Source: Saccoglossus kowalevskii (taxonomy: Eukaryota; Hemichordata; Enteropneusta; Harrimaniidae). From it: DNA of 64,000 nucleotides. The number at the start of each line of letters is the position of its first letter. The stretch's first letter is position 1. The notes beneath the pieces are model-generated. The model had not been told where the DNA came from. It searched no databases and worked only from the letters and a program-made list of their open reading frames with translations. Location of the stretch: NCBI RefSeq assembly GCF_000003605.2, contig NW_003130358.1:211080-275079 (forward strand), written 5' to 3'. Below are positions 11,571 through 22,600 of the stretch, piece after piece. The translations under genes were made by a program, and so were the position numbers.

Positions 11571-12649
11571 GAGGCCGAAATGTCTGCCATCATTTGATTA
11601 CGTGATTAAAAAATTAATACATTACAGAAAGTCGATAAGTTATTACTTTAAGCCATCTACTTCGGGAACACAAGGCTATGTGTGTCAGACCACTCATTTA
11701 CCAGGGATAAAAACAATTATCATCATAAAAATATTGATATAAAACTGAATGTGTATATGTTAATATTTTCATTACTACCCACCATAAAGAGTTGGGAGCA
11801 GATTTCATTTTTAAAAATTCTTTGCAATAACTTTACATTCTGTTACAAATGATCAAGTGATATTGCTATTTAACTGATTTATTTGGCACGTGGCTTGTTT
11901 ATATCAATTAACTGTTGATTGGGGCACAACTTTTACAGCTGTGAACGTCACGGTTCCAATCAATCCGGAATGCCTTGCCATATTTATCAATTTATCAAAC
12001 AAATTTCACATCTAATATACATATTTCATTGTTTACAGATTCAAGCAAATGTCGTTGGAAAATTCATAGCACTTAAGATGGAATATGTTATATTACATTT
12101 TTTAAAAATTTTATCTGTTGTATTTAAATATATATTATATAATCTTTATATTCAACTCTCCTTCTGCAAAGCCAATACAATCGTCACTTATATACAGTAC
12201 TAGTATGTCACTAAGCAGTGTAACAAGAGCATGTCATGCAAAGCCCGTTCTATAAATGGGTGAGTGGTTCAGCGTCGAAGTAAGAAAATAGGGGCAATAT
12301 CAGAGCATGTGTCTTAGAAATTCCCACCAGAACAACTGCACAAATCAGAACAAAAGGCAAAAGATGGTACTCCTATATTAACACCAGTCATGACACGTAA
12401 AACATTAATTCTCAACTTCTATGAAAGGACCAGTGACAGCGAAAGTACTCAGAGTGCTAATAAAGCCACTCATCGAAGCTACTTTTACAATAATAAATGA
12501 TGAACAAGTACACATACGTAGCAATTAAATAAACCTAATTAACGGGTCTGTCAAAAATCGTCAAAACATGTTTTCAATTCGAAAGCTTTCAATCAGCATC
12601 AACAAACATCCGTACGTCTATACAACTCAACAACTGTCAATCAAAAACC

Positions 12650-12830
12650 CATGCGGAGGCATTGTCAATCAAAAACTTCGTAATTTTTGTTTTGCCTTTT
12701 AGCATGACATTTATTTTGTTTCTGATTATGAAAAACAGTTGTCGAACAACCCTATGGCATGCGGAGGAAGTGTCAGTCAAAAATGTCGTAATTTTTGCTT
12801 TATCTTTTGGCATGACATTTATTTTTTGTT
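12650..12830. repeat. Imperfect direct duplication, about 109-bp spacing
   Basis: Two related copies contain CATGCGGAGG, TCAAAAA-TTCGTAATTTTTG and GCATGACATTTATTTT. They start near 12650 and 12758 and are diverged by scattered substitutions and indels. The family is unknown. Confidence 0.6.
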
Positions 12831-13363
12831 AATATATATATATTTAGTGATCATGAACAAAAGTTTGTTTTACTATATAGTGTAGATTAGCGTTTAACAA
12901 TCATAATCGCGGTCTTTAAAAAACACAGGTTTGTGGAAGCGGCTTATAGACGCAAGATTTTTATATGTAGCACAGTGCATGAGACTGTGTTCACATTAAC
13001 ATGAATAACGTGTGATAATTTTGTTGTATTCATTATGCTACCACACCAAAACTAGTTGCCCTATTTATTATAGCTGGTTGACACCCCCTCCTGCCGTGAT
13101 AACTCCGAATTTTCACTCCTCTAACCCCCTTGCATAGATTTTTGAGCAGGTCCTAACTTCAATTACAGTATACATTGAATCCGTAACCAGGCGGAAACTA
13201 TGACGAGTATAGACTATATCACTTCTGCGTGTGTGTGTATATATTATACGAGTATATTTCCAATCATTGATTGTAGTGACTGACGTGACATGGAAGAGAT
13301 CGGCGCGTCTATTTAAATGACCACCAAATGACCATAATGCTTACGTCACAATTTAAGATATCG

Positions 13364-16300
13364 ATGTTTTTTTCTAGTCTTCGAAGCGGCAACCGTGTAG
13401 TTAAAGTCATTTGCACGCTGCTAGTTATATCAGTGTTTGCCACCATACTGTACACGACTCATCTCAGTACGCAGTTCTGGCCAAGGTAAGACACAACGTT
13501 CATTCACAAGGTTTTTCTTTCCAGACTGTTCCCTTGTCATCGCATCCTGTCGCCGCTTCCTCCTGATATGTACACTCGTTTATGCAAAGATACATTGCCA
13601 TACATTGCAAAATGCCCATCGTTAATAGAAGCACGGAATTTAAATCGAATATCGACTAGATTTACGCATTTCCTTTAGGCTGATTATTGTCTTATATTCG
13701 CACATTTTGATTAAAAAATATTAAGGCTATAGAAATACAATCTCAGAAATAAGATTAAAAAAAAGAAAGAAATAAAACAACAAGGCCCCATGACAACTAA
13801 AACACTTGCATCTTACGGAACAATAACGAAGACTTTCCACCCTTATTCGGGCCCCCGCTCACCAATATTCCATTAATAAATTAAATCTATCAATACGAGT
13901 TCAGCTGCGTGTCGTAGTGTATAATACATATGCTTCATACTCCAAATAATTAATTCTAAACGTATAAATCAATTTAAAATAACAACAAACCCATACGTTT
14001 ATATGGACAAAGGCTGGTATTTGTTTGCTTTAGATTTGTTCAATCCATGTGACTGACCCAAAATAAACTGTGTGATACCAAATAAATAATGGCACGGGGT
14101 AACATATCTTGCCATATGTGTTGATACGTGCATGCAAATTAGCTGGAAATAACTTTGATCGAATGTATTTTCCAGCTGACTGGGATGTTGCATGGGTTGT
14201 ATATCCTAACATTTCAGCCTTCCTTTAATTTAGTACCACATAGGCGACCGCTATTCACCTAATTGCGGGCCTCTCCGTCTCACGTCGCATAATCATTTAA
14301 AGCGGGAGGGTCGTCACCTGCGCACGCGCAGAAATTGAGTCCCAAATGACGATAACAAAACACGCTAAAAACTCCAAGGCTCATGGGTGGACGCCTGTTT
14401 GTAAACAGTGACGGACACGCCATGGCCATCTGACGCTTGCGCAGGTGACGACTCCTCCGCCTTAAATGTTCAAATAATTTGAATTTGTTTATGATATATT
14501 ATTCGCTTAGTTATAATATACTAGTAACTCCACTAGTAACTGCACTAGTACTGGCACATCGCACGTCGTTTCGTCTTTGGCCTTATCAGTGTGTGTTCTA
14601 CCCCCATCGTAAAATATCGTCAGTGGATTTGTTACAGAGGCATTATGAAACTGAAACATAAGAAACAAAAATGTAAAAGAAAAAAATATAATAGTAACTT
14701 TGTTAATAGTAATTAACGGCAATAGTCTCCAAAGAAACTCCAAACTCGACCAGAAGAATGTATAATTGTTAAAAAATAATTTTGTATTTTGTAAAAACAT
14801 CCTAAACTGCCTTAAATTTGACACACTCTGTTAGTCTGTCTACTTTGAAATACAGTTTACTGTGGCACTCAAAATCAGCTTAGAATACCGATTGCACCTT
14901 ATCTGTCTTTACGCCGACATAGCTACTACGTAATAATGATGACATTTCTACGTCGACGTAACGTATTCAAATATGTTCTTTTCTCTTACGTCGGCGTAAA
15001 TGGACACAAAATGTGATGTGAACTTGACTTCAATGTTAGACAACTGGGCCAGATATGTGGATAGCGAGCTGTTGGTGGGATTAATTTTTGTTGCAAACCG
15101 GACTGTTACCGTGTTCACATCTGTTACATCGCCGTAAAGGAGGATTACATATACTAGTAGTTTATTAGTGCCATGATTCTGCTTTTATTCCGATATTTTA
15201 CGTAATTATCATTAATTTATTGTATTTAACGTCAATAGTCCTCGACTTGGGTAGGATTTCAAAGGCCTACATTTAGGCATCAGAAGAATACTGAAAGAAT
15301 ATACTCTTAAAGTGGGTTGAGTGTGGACAGCGAAATTATCGTACAAACTATAGGTGAAATCAATGAACCCACTAGACTGTAAACAGTCGGTCGTTCCTAA
15401 TATTAATCTAATAGTATTAATAACAAAATGTGTATAAACGTAATAGGCGTGAATAAATTACTTACAGGAAACTGAATATAGAGTACCGTTAGGACTAAAG
15501 TCCCGCTCTTGAAATGCTTCCATCTCCCACCAAACACCGAGGCGTTTGAATGTTTAGGATACACGATTACATTATATCCGAGGACTGTCGACAGTCTATC
15601 AAGCCACCAAAATGTACTGAAAGCCTTTCTCTGCGATTTTGAGAATTGGCATCCGAGTCCCTGCTTTTAGTTTCGAAAATATCATTCAATGGCCTTATCA
15701 TGAAATCTATTGAATCAGAGGTACATTACGTGGGGTTTGCAACTACGGTGACATGATACCAAGATCCCGTTTCAATCTCGCTCTCACATAAGTGTTCCAA
15801 CTCAGAACAATTCGAATGCGCATGCCCGAGGTAACTAGGATACTGGGATGTCTAGGTGGATCAAAATAGCTGCTCACGTTATGACGGATTACGATAACTA
15901 TATTTTCTGTACATTTTCGATGTATTACATTTTTTCACTATGAATGTGGTAATACATGTTTTATTGTTTTATTACAAACCGCCTATGTCATGTCAGAAGG
16001 TCGTAGCACCAGTCTCGCTATCACCATACAGTACTATGCGCGTTGCAAACCCCAAGTAATGTACCTCTGATTGAATATATGATTATAATATTCACTGTTA
16101 CGTAATGTTAATTGCGTAAACAATATTTTGGCAACATACACTATTCGCTCGCGAAAATCCAAATATTTTTCTACGTGACTTGTGAAATTGGCGACATGAG
16201 ATGCGATTTCATGTCATCTTGTCAGGACTATCACGAAGAGAATAAATACAATCTTTGCACATATTCATCATGTCATTGACCAGGTTTAATTTTTAATATT

Positions 16301-19300
16301 ATTAATATTATAATTGTTCAACCCACATAGTACGCTTTACGAATCAAACGAGCACGCATCACTCTCTAGTGTGATTGTCAGTGCGGTGGCAGAGAACCCC
16401 GCGGAGAACCCGACCCATGAAAAAGGAAGCACATCTATCGACCACAATAACGTGACCAACTCATCGAAAGTTTCCAAACCGAAAGCTACTGCGCCTAAAA
16501 CAAAAGGTATCAAAGATGAAAACGAAAAACTTCTTCCAAATGCAGACGTATTTCGACATGAAGATTCCTACAAAAAGTACATGGTAAGAATAACTCGATG
16601 ACGTACACAGTCACGTGTGTTAGCATTGTTACAAATAGTAAAGTTCCATTTCACATTCATAGTTAGTAGTATTATTCACGCTGTACATTTACAACCTTTT
16701 CAATTTTAATTTGAATTAATAAAAATTGTATGTTATCGTTTATCGCACCCAATGCATACATAATAAACAGCTTCAAAACTACTAGTATTAAAGCGGGAGG
16801 ATCGTCATCTGTGCACGCACGGGAATTGAGTCCCAAGCGACCGTGACCATAACAACACACGTTAAAAACGCAAAGGCTCATGGGTAGACGCTTGTTTGTA
16901 AACAATGACACGCTATGACCATCTGACGCATGCGCAGGTGACGACTCCCCCGCTTTAATGTTCGCATGACGTGTTTCTCTATTGCAGCAATGTCCAACAA
17001 CTCTGCGAAACAAACTTATAAAAAGTAAAGTTTTCAAAGACAGGTTTATTGCCGACATTCCTGTTCTGATGTGGGACGAACACAAGACACTCGAAGAATA
17101 TAATCGACTTTCACAGTACTGGGGCTGCTACGGTTGGCAAGGTTACGGACAAGATCGTAAGTAGATATACTGGCTTCATTTTTGAACGCCAAAGGCAATT
17201 TTTGTCACATTTCACAAAATATTTTGTTTTCATATTGAAAAAAGTACGACTTTGGAAATTATGTCTATTGGTAAAAAATTTACAAAAAAGTACATAAATT
17301 TGTGTAAAATGTATCAACATGTTGGCGGAAAATACAGTGTTGAGAAGGGGTTAAAGGGCTGTGGTCGTCACGCAGCGCGTGTTCGAATTTCATGTAAACA
17401 ATGTATTTTACAGGCGCTGTGTACGTTGCTAAGAGTTCCATATCGAACCGCCGCCCTTTAACGGTTGATGTTTATCGAAGCTAACATGCATATTTGATTT
17501 GTTTCTTTGTTACTATCTGTGTTTCTTGATAATGTCTTTACGGTATTTTACAGTCATCAATAGGACGCTGTCATATTTAAACTCCCCAAGTCATCGGTAC
17601 ATGTTTGATAACCAGCTCAATCTTAAAGGTCAAAAGAGCGGAGACAACAAATGTATTCGCTGCGCAGTGGTCGGTGGGGGCGGTATTCTGAATGGGTCAC
17701 GGAAAGGTGAGGAAATCGACAGCCACGACTACGTGTTCAGGTTAGTTTTCTACATTGTAATAATACTGTAATATTCGTTACAAAGTACCAACAATAATTC
17801 GATTTTATGTACTGTCTCTCTGGTTTTTTTTTAAAAAAGAGTGAATATCGCCGCCACCAAGGGTTATGAGGTTGATGTAGGAAAGAAAACGTCATTTTAT
17901 TCGTACACGATAACAACTATGCGTAACTCCCTTCTTGGTGGCAGAAAGCGCGGATTCACTGTAGCCCCACACGATAAGGTAAGTGGACACCCATTGTGAG
18001 TGGAAATCGACCGCTTTTTTTTTTCCTCATCGTAATTATGTTTTATTGTTCAGCAATTCAGCGTACAACGAGTTAAATTCCGAAAATAACTACTAGTATT
18101 CTGAAATGCCCAATTGCCAAAATCATTATATAATTTGCTACTTCAAGAAAAATTCATCATTAAATAAAATTGCAATGTTGTTTTTGTTTTCACTATTATT
18201 TGTGTTTTCTAATGTATAGAATAAGTATTTCCTCCAAACAACTCCTTGAACCCCGTTCACGTCCAATATTTATGGTCGGCTGGTCGGAAATTGAGCAAAT
18301 CACACAATATCCACTACCATAATGTATGTTTACTCTGCAGGAAACAAAATATTTGGTGTTTCCGTGCGAAATAAGTGATTACATACTCGTAGAAAACAGA
18401 TCGTCAAATAAAACAGAGAAAGATTTTAAGGATACAGGTCCAAAACATTGGTAAGTAAGGAACAGGCAGTATGACAACAATTAATATAATGCATTCACGA
18501 GAGATGTGATTGATGATATTGGCTTTCTCTCCAGCATGTCATTAGTAAAAATATGGTCGATTACAAAGCAATGCGTGGTAAACATAATGAATTTACTCTC
18601 GGTGTTATTTCTCGCTTAATTCAGGGGCATTCCGAAATTCGGTAAAACTGTAAAGAACACGGACTTCAAGATGCTTCACCCTGACTTTCAGAGATACATG
18701 GAATGGTAGTAAGTTGGGATTCTCAGTCAAGTTTGTTAGTTAGTTAGTTAGTTTTTTTTTGTATTTATAAACTTTTATTGGAGTTTGCACTGAAATTAAC
18801 ATCTTACATACCTGGTTTGTACATTACAAATTGCAATTAATCTACATATTGTGAAGTGGATTGGGTAACATTTTTCATAAAATATCCCCATTTCTTGTTA
18901 TGAGAAGTCAACTTATTCCGTCGGACAGCAATGAAGTACTCTATCTCCAGGAAATATTTTACATATCTTTTGTATGCCATGAATTCTGGCTTTTGATTTT
19001 TATGTCTACACAAGTAAATATATTTTTTTACTACCAGAAAGAGGAAGTTGACCAAACATGTAAAGTTAGTTAGTTAGTTAGTTAGTTTGTTTATTTATTT
19101 ATGCTGAATTATTTATCAATCATAAAAACAATTAGTCTGATCGAAAATGTTAACAACCTCTTACTTTAAATCAAGCAGCTCTCTGTTTTATCGATCACGG
19201 TCACGTGGTGTCAACGATCCACAATTTGAATAGTATATGGAATGTATATGTTTCCTTGGTTACGCAATTGATTTACTCGCGAGCAAATCCTCCTAAACAT

Positions 19301-19688
19301 GTGCGATCACCAACGGATTTCGTGAAGCTCAAAATATGTAGCCCAATTTTTCAGCATGATTAATAACACTAGTATGTATTTAACTCTAATGTGTCTATTC
19401 TCTTTTCTTCATCTGAACAGCTGGATAAGGTCAAGCAGGAAATACAAAAAAGTCAATCGACCCAGCACTGGAGCACTGATGCTAATAGCAGCAATTCACA
19501 CATGTGACGAAGTGAGCGCTTACGGATTTGGTGTGAATTTCAGGAAATACACCACTCACTACTACGACAAACAATACACTAAATTCGTTTACTATGCAAA
19601 CCACGATTTTAAGCAAGAACTCAAACTCTGGAACGATCTCGACGCTGAGGGCATCATCAAATTGTATAAAAGAGCGGATGACAAGTGA
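13364..19688 (+). CDS. ST6GALNAC1/2-like: ST6GALNAC1/2-like alpha-2,6-sialyltransferase, eight coding exons
   Basis: A type II Golgi glycosyltransferase of family GT29, expected to move sialic acid from CMP-sialic acid to O-6 of GalNAc on O-glycans. Exons: 13364-13485, 16331-16583, 16988-17156, 17554-17740, 17840-17978, 18341-18450, 18625-18708, 19421-19688. All junctions are GT-AG and in phase, giving 443 residues (human ST6GALNAC2 is 374, ST6GALNAC1 600). Residues 1-13 are cytosolic, about 14-33 the membrane anchor, and about 41-125 a stem rich in Ser, Thr, Asn and Lys with sequons at N81 and N84. Sialyl motif L starts at C218 ([13 protein letters not shown], then IDSHDYVFR). Motif S is [18 protein letters not shown] (369-386), motif III is HYYD (401-404), and motif VS runs from H416 to E421. 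The start follows from the anchor and exon phase. Motif L has Gly223 where ST6GalNAc enzymes usually have Asn. The exon 7 donor is chosen as TA|GTAAGT, giving EWYWIR. ST6GALNAC1 versus 2 cannot be decided. Confidence 0.9.
14301..14461. mobile_element. TTAA-flanked MITE, family 1 copy 1
   Basis: 161 bases lie between two TTAA tetranucleotides (14297-14300 and 14462-14465). The ends are inverted: AGCGGGAGGGTCGTCACCTG at the left against CAGGTGACGACTCCTCCGCC at the right. Three copies of this family occur in the window. TTAA duplication and short inverted ends point to the piggyBac superfamily. There is no coding capacity. It lies in intron 1 of the sialyltransferase gene. Confidence 0.85.
15716..16069. 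mobile_element. hAT-like MITE with 7-bp target duplication
   Basis: 354 bases start CAGAGGTACATTACGTGGGG and end CCCCAAGTAATGTACCTCTG, with inverted repeats of about 28 bases. Exact copies of ATTGAAT flank it at 15709-15715 and 16070-16076. CAG ends with a 7-8 base duplication fit the hAT superfamily. It lies in intron 1 of the sialyltransferase gene and has no coding capacity. Confidence 0.85.
16792..16954. mobile_element. TTAA-flanked MITE, family 1 copy 2
   Basis: 163 bases between TTAA at 16788-16791 and 16955-16958, same orientation and interior as the copy at 14301. Left end AGCGGGAGGATCGTCATCTG, right end CAGGTGACGACTCCCCCGCT. Its right end is only 33 bases before the exon 3 splice acceptor of the sialyltransferase (exon starts 16988), so it abuts the polypyrimidine tract and could affect the branch-point region. 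Confidence 0.88.
17355..17457. mobile_element. TTAA-flanked MITE, second family
   Basis: 103 bases between TTAA at 17351-17354 and 17458-17461. The ends are imperfectly inverted: AGGGCTGTGGTCG against CGAACCGCCGCCCT. The interior is unlike family 1. It lies in intron 3 of the sialyltransferase gene. The short arms make this call weaker than family 1. Confidence 0.55.
18753..19063 (-). mobile_element. 3' end of an L1/Tx1-type non-LTR retrotransposon inside a (GTTA)n tract
   Basis: On the minus strand 19055-18837 reads as the end of a LINE ORF2: [20 protein letters not shown], then [13 protein letters not shown], then HNKKW and a stop. This is the usual C-terminal pattern of L1/Tx1-like ORF2 proteins (K-P-x-F, E-I-E-x-x-I-A-x-x-x-N-K-L, N-K-K-W). 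A 3' tail with AATAAA and poly(A) follows, which is the T-run at 18752-18760 on the plus strand. Both sides are (GTTA)n: 18735-18752 and 19064-19087. It is 5'-truncated and lies in intron 7 of the sialyltransferase. Confidence 0.7.
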
Positions 19689-22600
19689 CGTCATCGATGA
19701 ATATTTATCTAATTTATTTTGTACTCATTGGTACTGGAATAGATGAATAATATTTATGGGAAATATTTTAAAAACAAACAATTTTTTTTTTTGACATATC
19801 GATTGCACTTTTCTTACACGCAACGCTATTTTTGTAATGAATTATATCATGACATGGGCTTCTTCATAGATATCCCTGTACACACAGTGTATGGTGGTTG
19901 GTGCCATCTAAACATCTCAACGTTATACAGTCGTGGTACATCTCCTACTTCTAAGATAACGAATAGATTTAGTGTATGGGAACAAACACTTTTCTGAAAT
20001 CAAACGAGAACTCCAGCCTTGAAAAAACGAATGCGACGAGAAATACCTCGGTATTGGATTGTACATCATGACAGTTTGAACAATGAAAAAAGTGCCTTTT
20101 CGACACATCTCGCGATCATCAGTATTCATGGAAACGGTCAGAGCAGAAAAATGGAAGGATATCCCCGCAGTCCATATATATCGAGTATTGGAATGTAAGA
20201 ACTCTCGACTGGTCCTTCTGGAGTAACAACAAACACTATTCAAGTTTGTGTCCGAATGATAACACGCCATGATTAAACAAACGCTGGACGTTGTCTACAA
20301 TTCGCTTAGAAATACTTCAGTTTTTATTTGTTCTGAAGCAATCGCAATAAAATACTTTTTATTACCAAATAAAAATATTTCTTCTTCTATTCGATGTACT
20401 GTATCACGTGTCTCTACTGATTACCAATACAAATGGCTGTCAGTTTTCCATCGTGCAAGTTTTTACCACAAATACGCATAATTTATGAGTTGTTTAGTCA
20501 TAAGTAAGGGCCCTTCCAGAAAGAAGAAATCTGATGCAGATAGATTAACTAATATATTTAAATTAGACTTCGGAACGCGCTATTTTGTTATTATTTTTAG
20601 GAATTCACGTCTTATTGGCATTTGTGATATGTTGGACATCGCACTACGAAATGGAATTCATCCTCTAATACTAAATTTCTACATATTTTTCTATTAATGC
20701 CTAAACGTTTTATACGCCAAACTTTGTTAGTTACATAAATGGTTCAGGTTGCGAAATATCGCTAATGCCACTTTTTGCTTACAAATGAATAAAGAAACTT
20801 TTTTTGACTCTTTACAGGGACTTGAATGTTGAGTAAAAACTCAATTTTTAAGAATTGGTGGACTCATGTCATTTTTGGTGGGAACAATCTTTCAATGAAA
20901 AAGCGTGAACAGTTTACTATTTCTTGTTCATGTATGGCTGAAACTGTACTTCAATAACATATCTTCGATTTGTGTGGTCCACTGCAGGTTCTTCTATCTG
21001 CTTGTGTAGTCTCCTTATCGAATTGTAACATATTTCAGGGTACAGTGAGTAGCTCATATGCACAATTCGTGGCCCACATTAAACAAATTTTGTCACATCT
21101 GTATTCGACGTCCTCCACATTCTCCTAAAATTGCTTCATTGTTTTCACAGGAGCCAATACCCAACATTGACACAAGATAATTTCAAAACCAGAAAAAAAA
21201 ACTAAATAAATTGAATCATTGTTTTGTCTAATGCACAATTGCCAGCAAAACAGCTCAAGTTCAGTTTGATTGATCTTGCGTTGTGAAGAAAAAATATCAA
21301 AAATGTCAAAAATATCACCTTTCTCACTTTTACAAGTACACTATTAGTTCAAGACTGAGCATACATCCTTGTCCAGTGTCGACACTACTCTGTTAAAACG
21401 ACATAAAGTACTAGTAAAAGATTCAGGATGTGAATATATAGCACACACTAAAACTTTGCAATGCAAACCTTAAAAATAAGCAGAAAATTTCCTGAAATTA
21501 TTGACATCTGACAATGAATTAATTTTCTGTACTAGGAAAAATAATAAATTTGTATAATTCTTTAGGAATATTTCCATAAAAAATGCGCTCATACAAATAC
21601 TCGTTTATAATACCAAGGACTATAGAGAAGATAGTCTTTGATAATACACAACTAAACTACCTTTTCGCATTTCAAAGCACGAAGAAATTTGTTATGAAAT
21701 TGGCAAATTTACTGTTAACGACTCGTTACATGTGATATCGTTATTATTTTAAAATCATTCGAGGCCTAAACGATATTGATACAGACAACTGCACAAAATG
21801 AATCAAATTTTACAAATTGGATGACTAGAAATAAACATAATATCGAAAAGAACCATAAAGTCGGATATAATATCGACATAAACCATAGACCTTAGAAAAC
21901 TAAGGTCTATGCATAAACTGAGAACTGAATGTGGATCGTCTCTATTCAGCTGATTTGTGCAGTCACGTTTGTTGTATGGGTTTATTGCCGTGCAATGACG
22001 AATTGATTCAGTGACGTAATATAACTGAGCTATGAAAGCAGCGTCGTCAAAAAAAAACACGACTGCACATGGTGATGTAGTCCTTCGTCATTTAGAATAT
22101 CCAAATTTATCAAAACCTTTTTTGCTATCGACGGACGACGCTGTTAACAAAGTACTTTGTCGCTAGGAGCGCTGGGAGTTGGAATTGTCCCCTCATGCAG
22201 TTCCGTACCTGTTCGCCCTTCTCTTCATGAATGTGGAGGTGAGCTATAAATAACTCGTACCACCTGCACACACGTCGAATTAATCCAAGCATCACCACCG
22301 CCATTTCATTTTACATGAAAAACCCTTGCAATGTGGGGTGGGTATATACAGAATATACAGAAGACTTACGATGTTTGGAGGGGGCTTGAAATATTTCTCA
22401 GATATTCTATTTGATAGAAGATAAACAACTTTGACCTTCACCCAATTATAACAAATCAAGTGGGTGTTTTTTACCAATGCAATTTTTCCTGCCAAAGTGT
22501 TAGTACAACATTTTTTGTTCCTTTCTGACTGAATGGACAAATAATGACAAAAGTTGAGTTTGGCAACATCCGGGCTATATCAACAGCAAACAAATGGAGT

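Noticed and set aside
22125-22304. Minus-strand open frame of 59 codons starting MAVVMLGLIRRVC with good start context
   Set aside because: No recognisable domain, no supporting splice sites, and open frames of this length are expected by chance in 64 kb.
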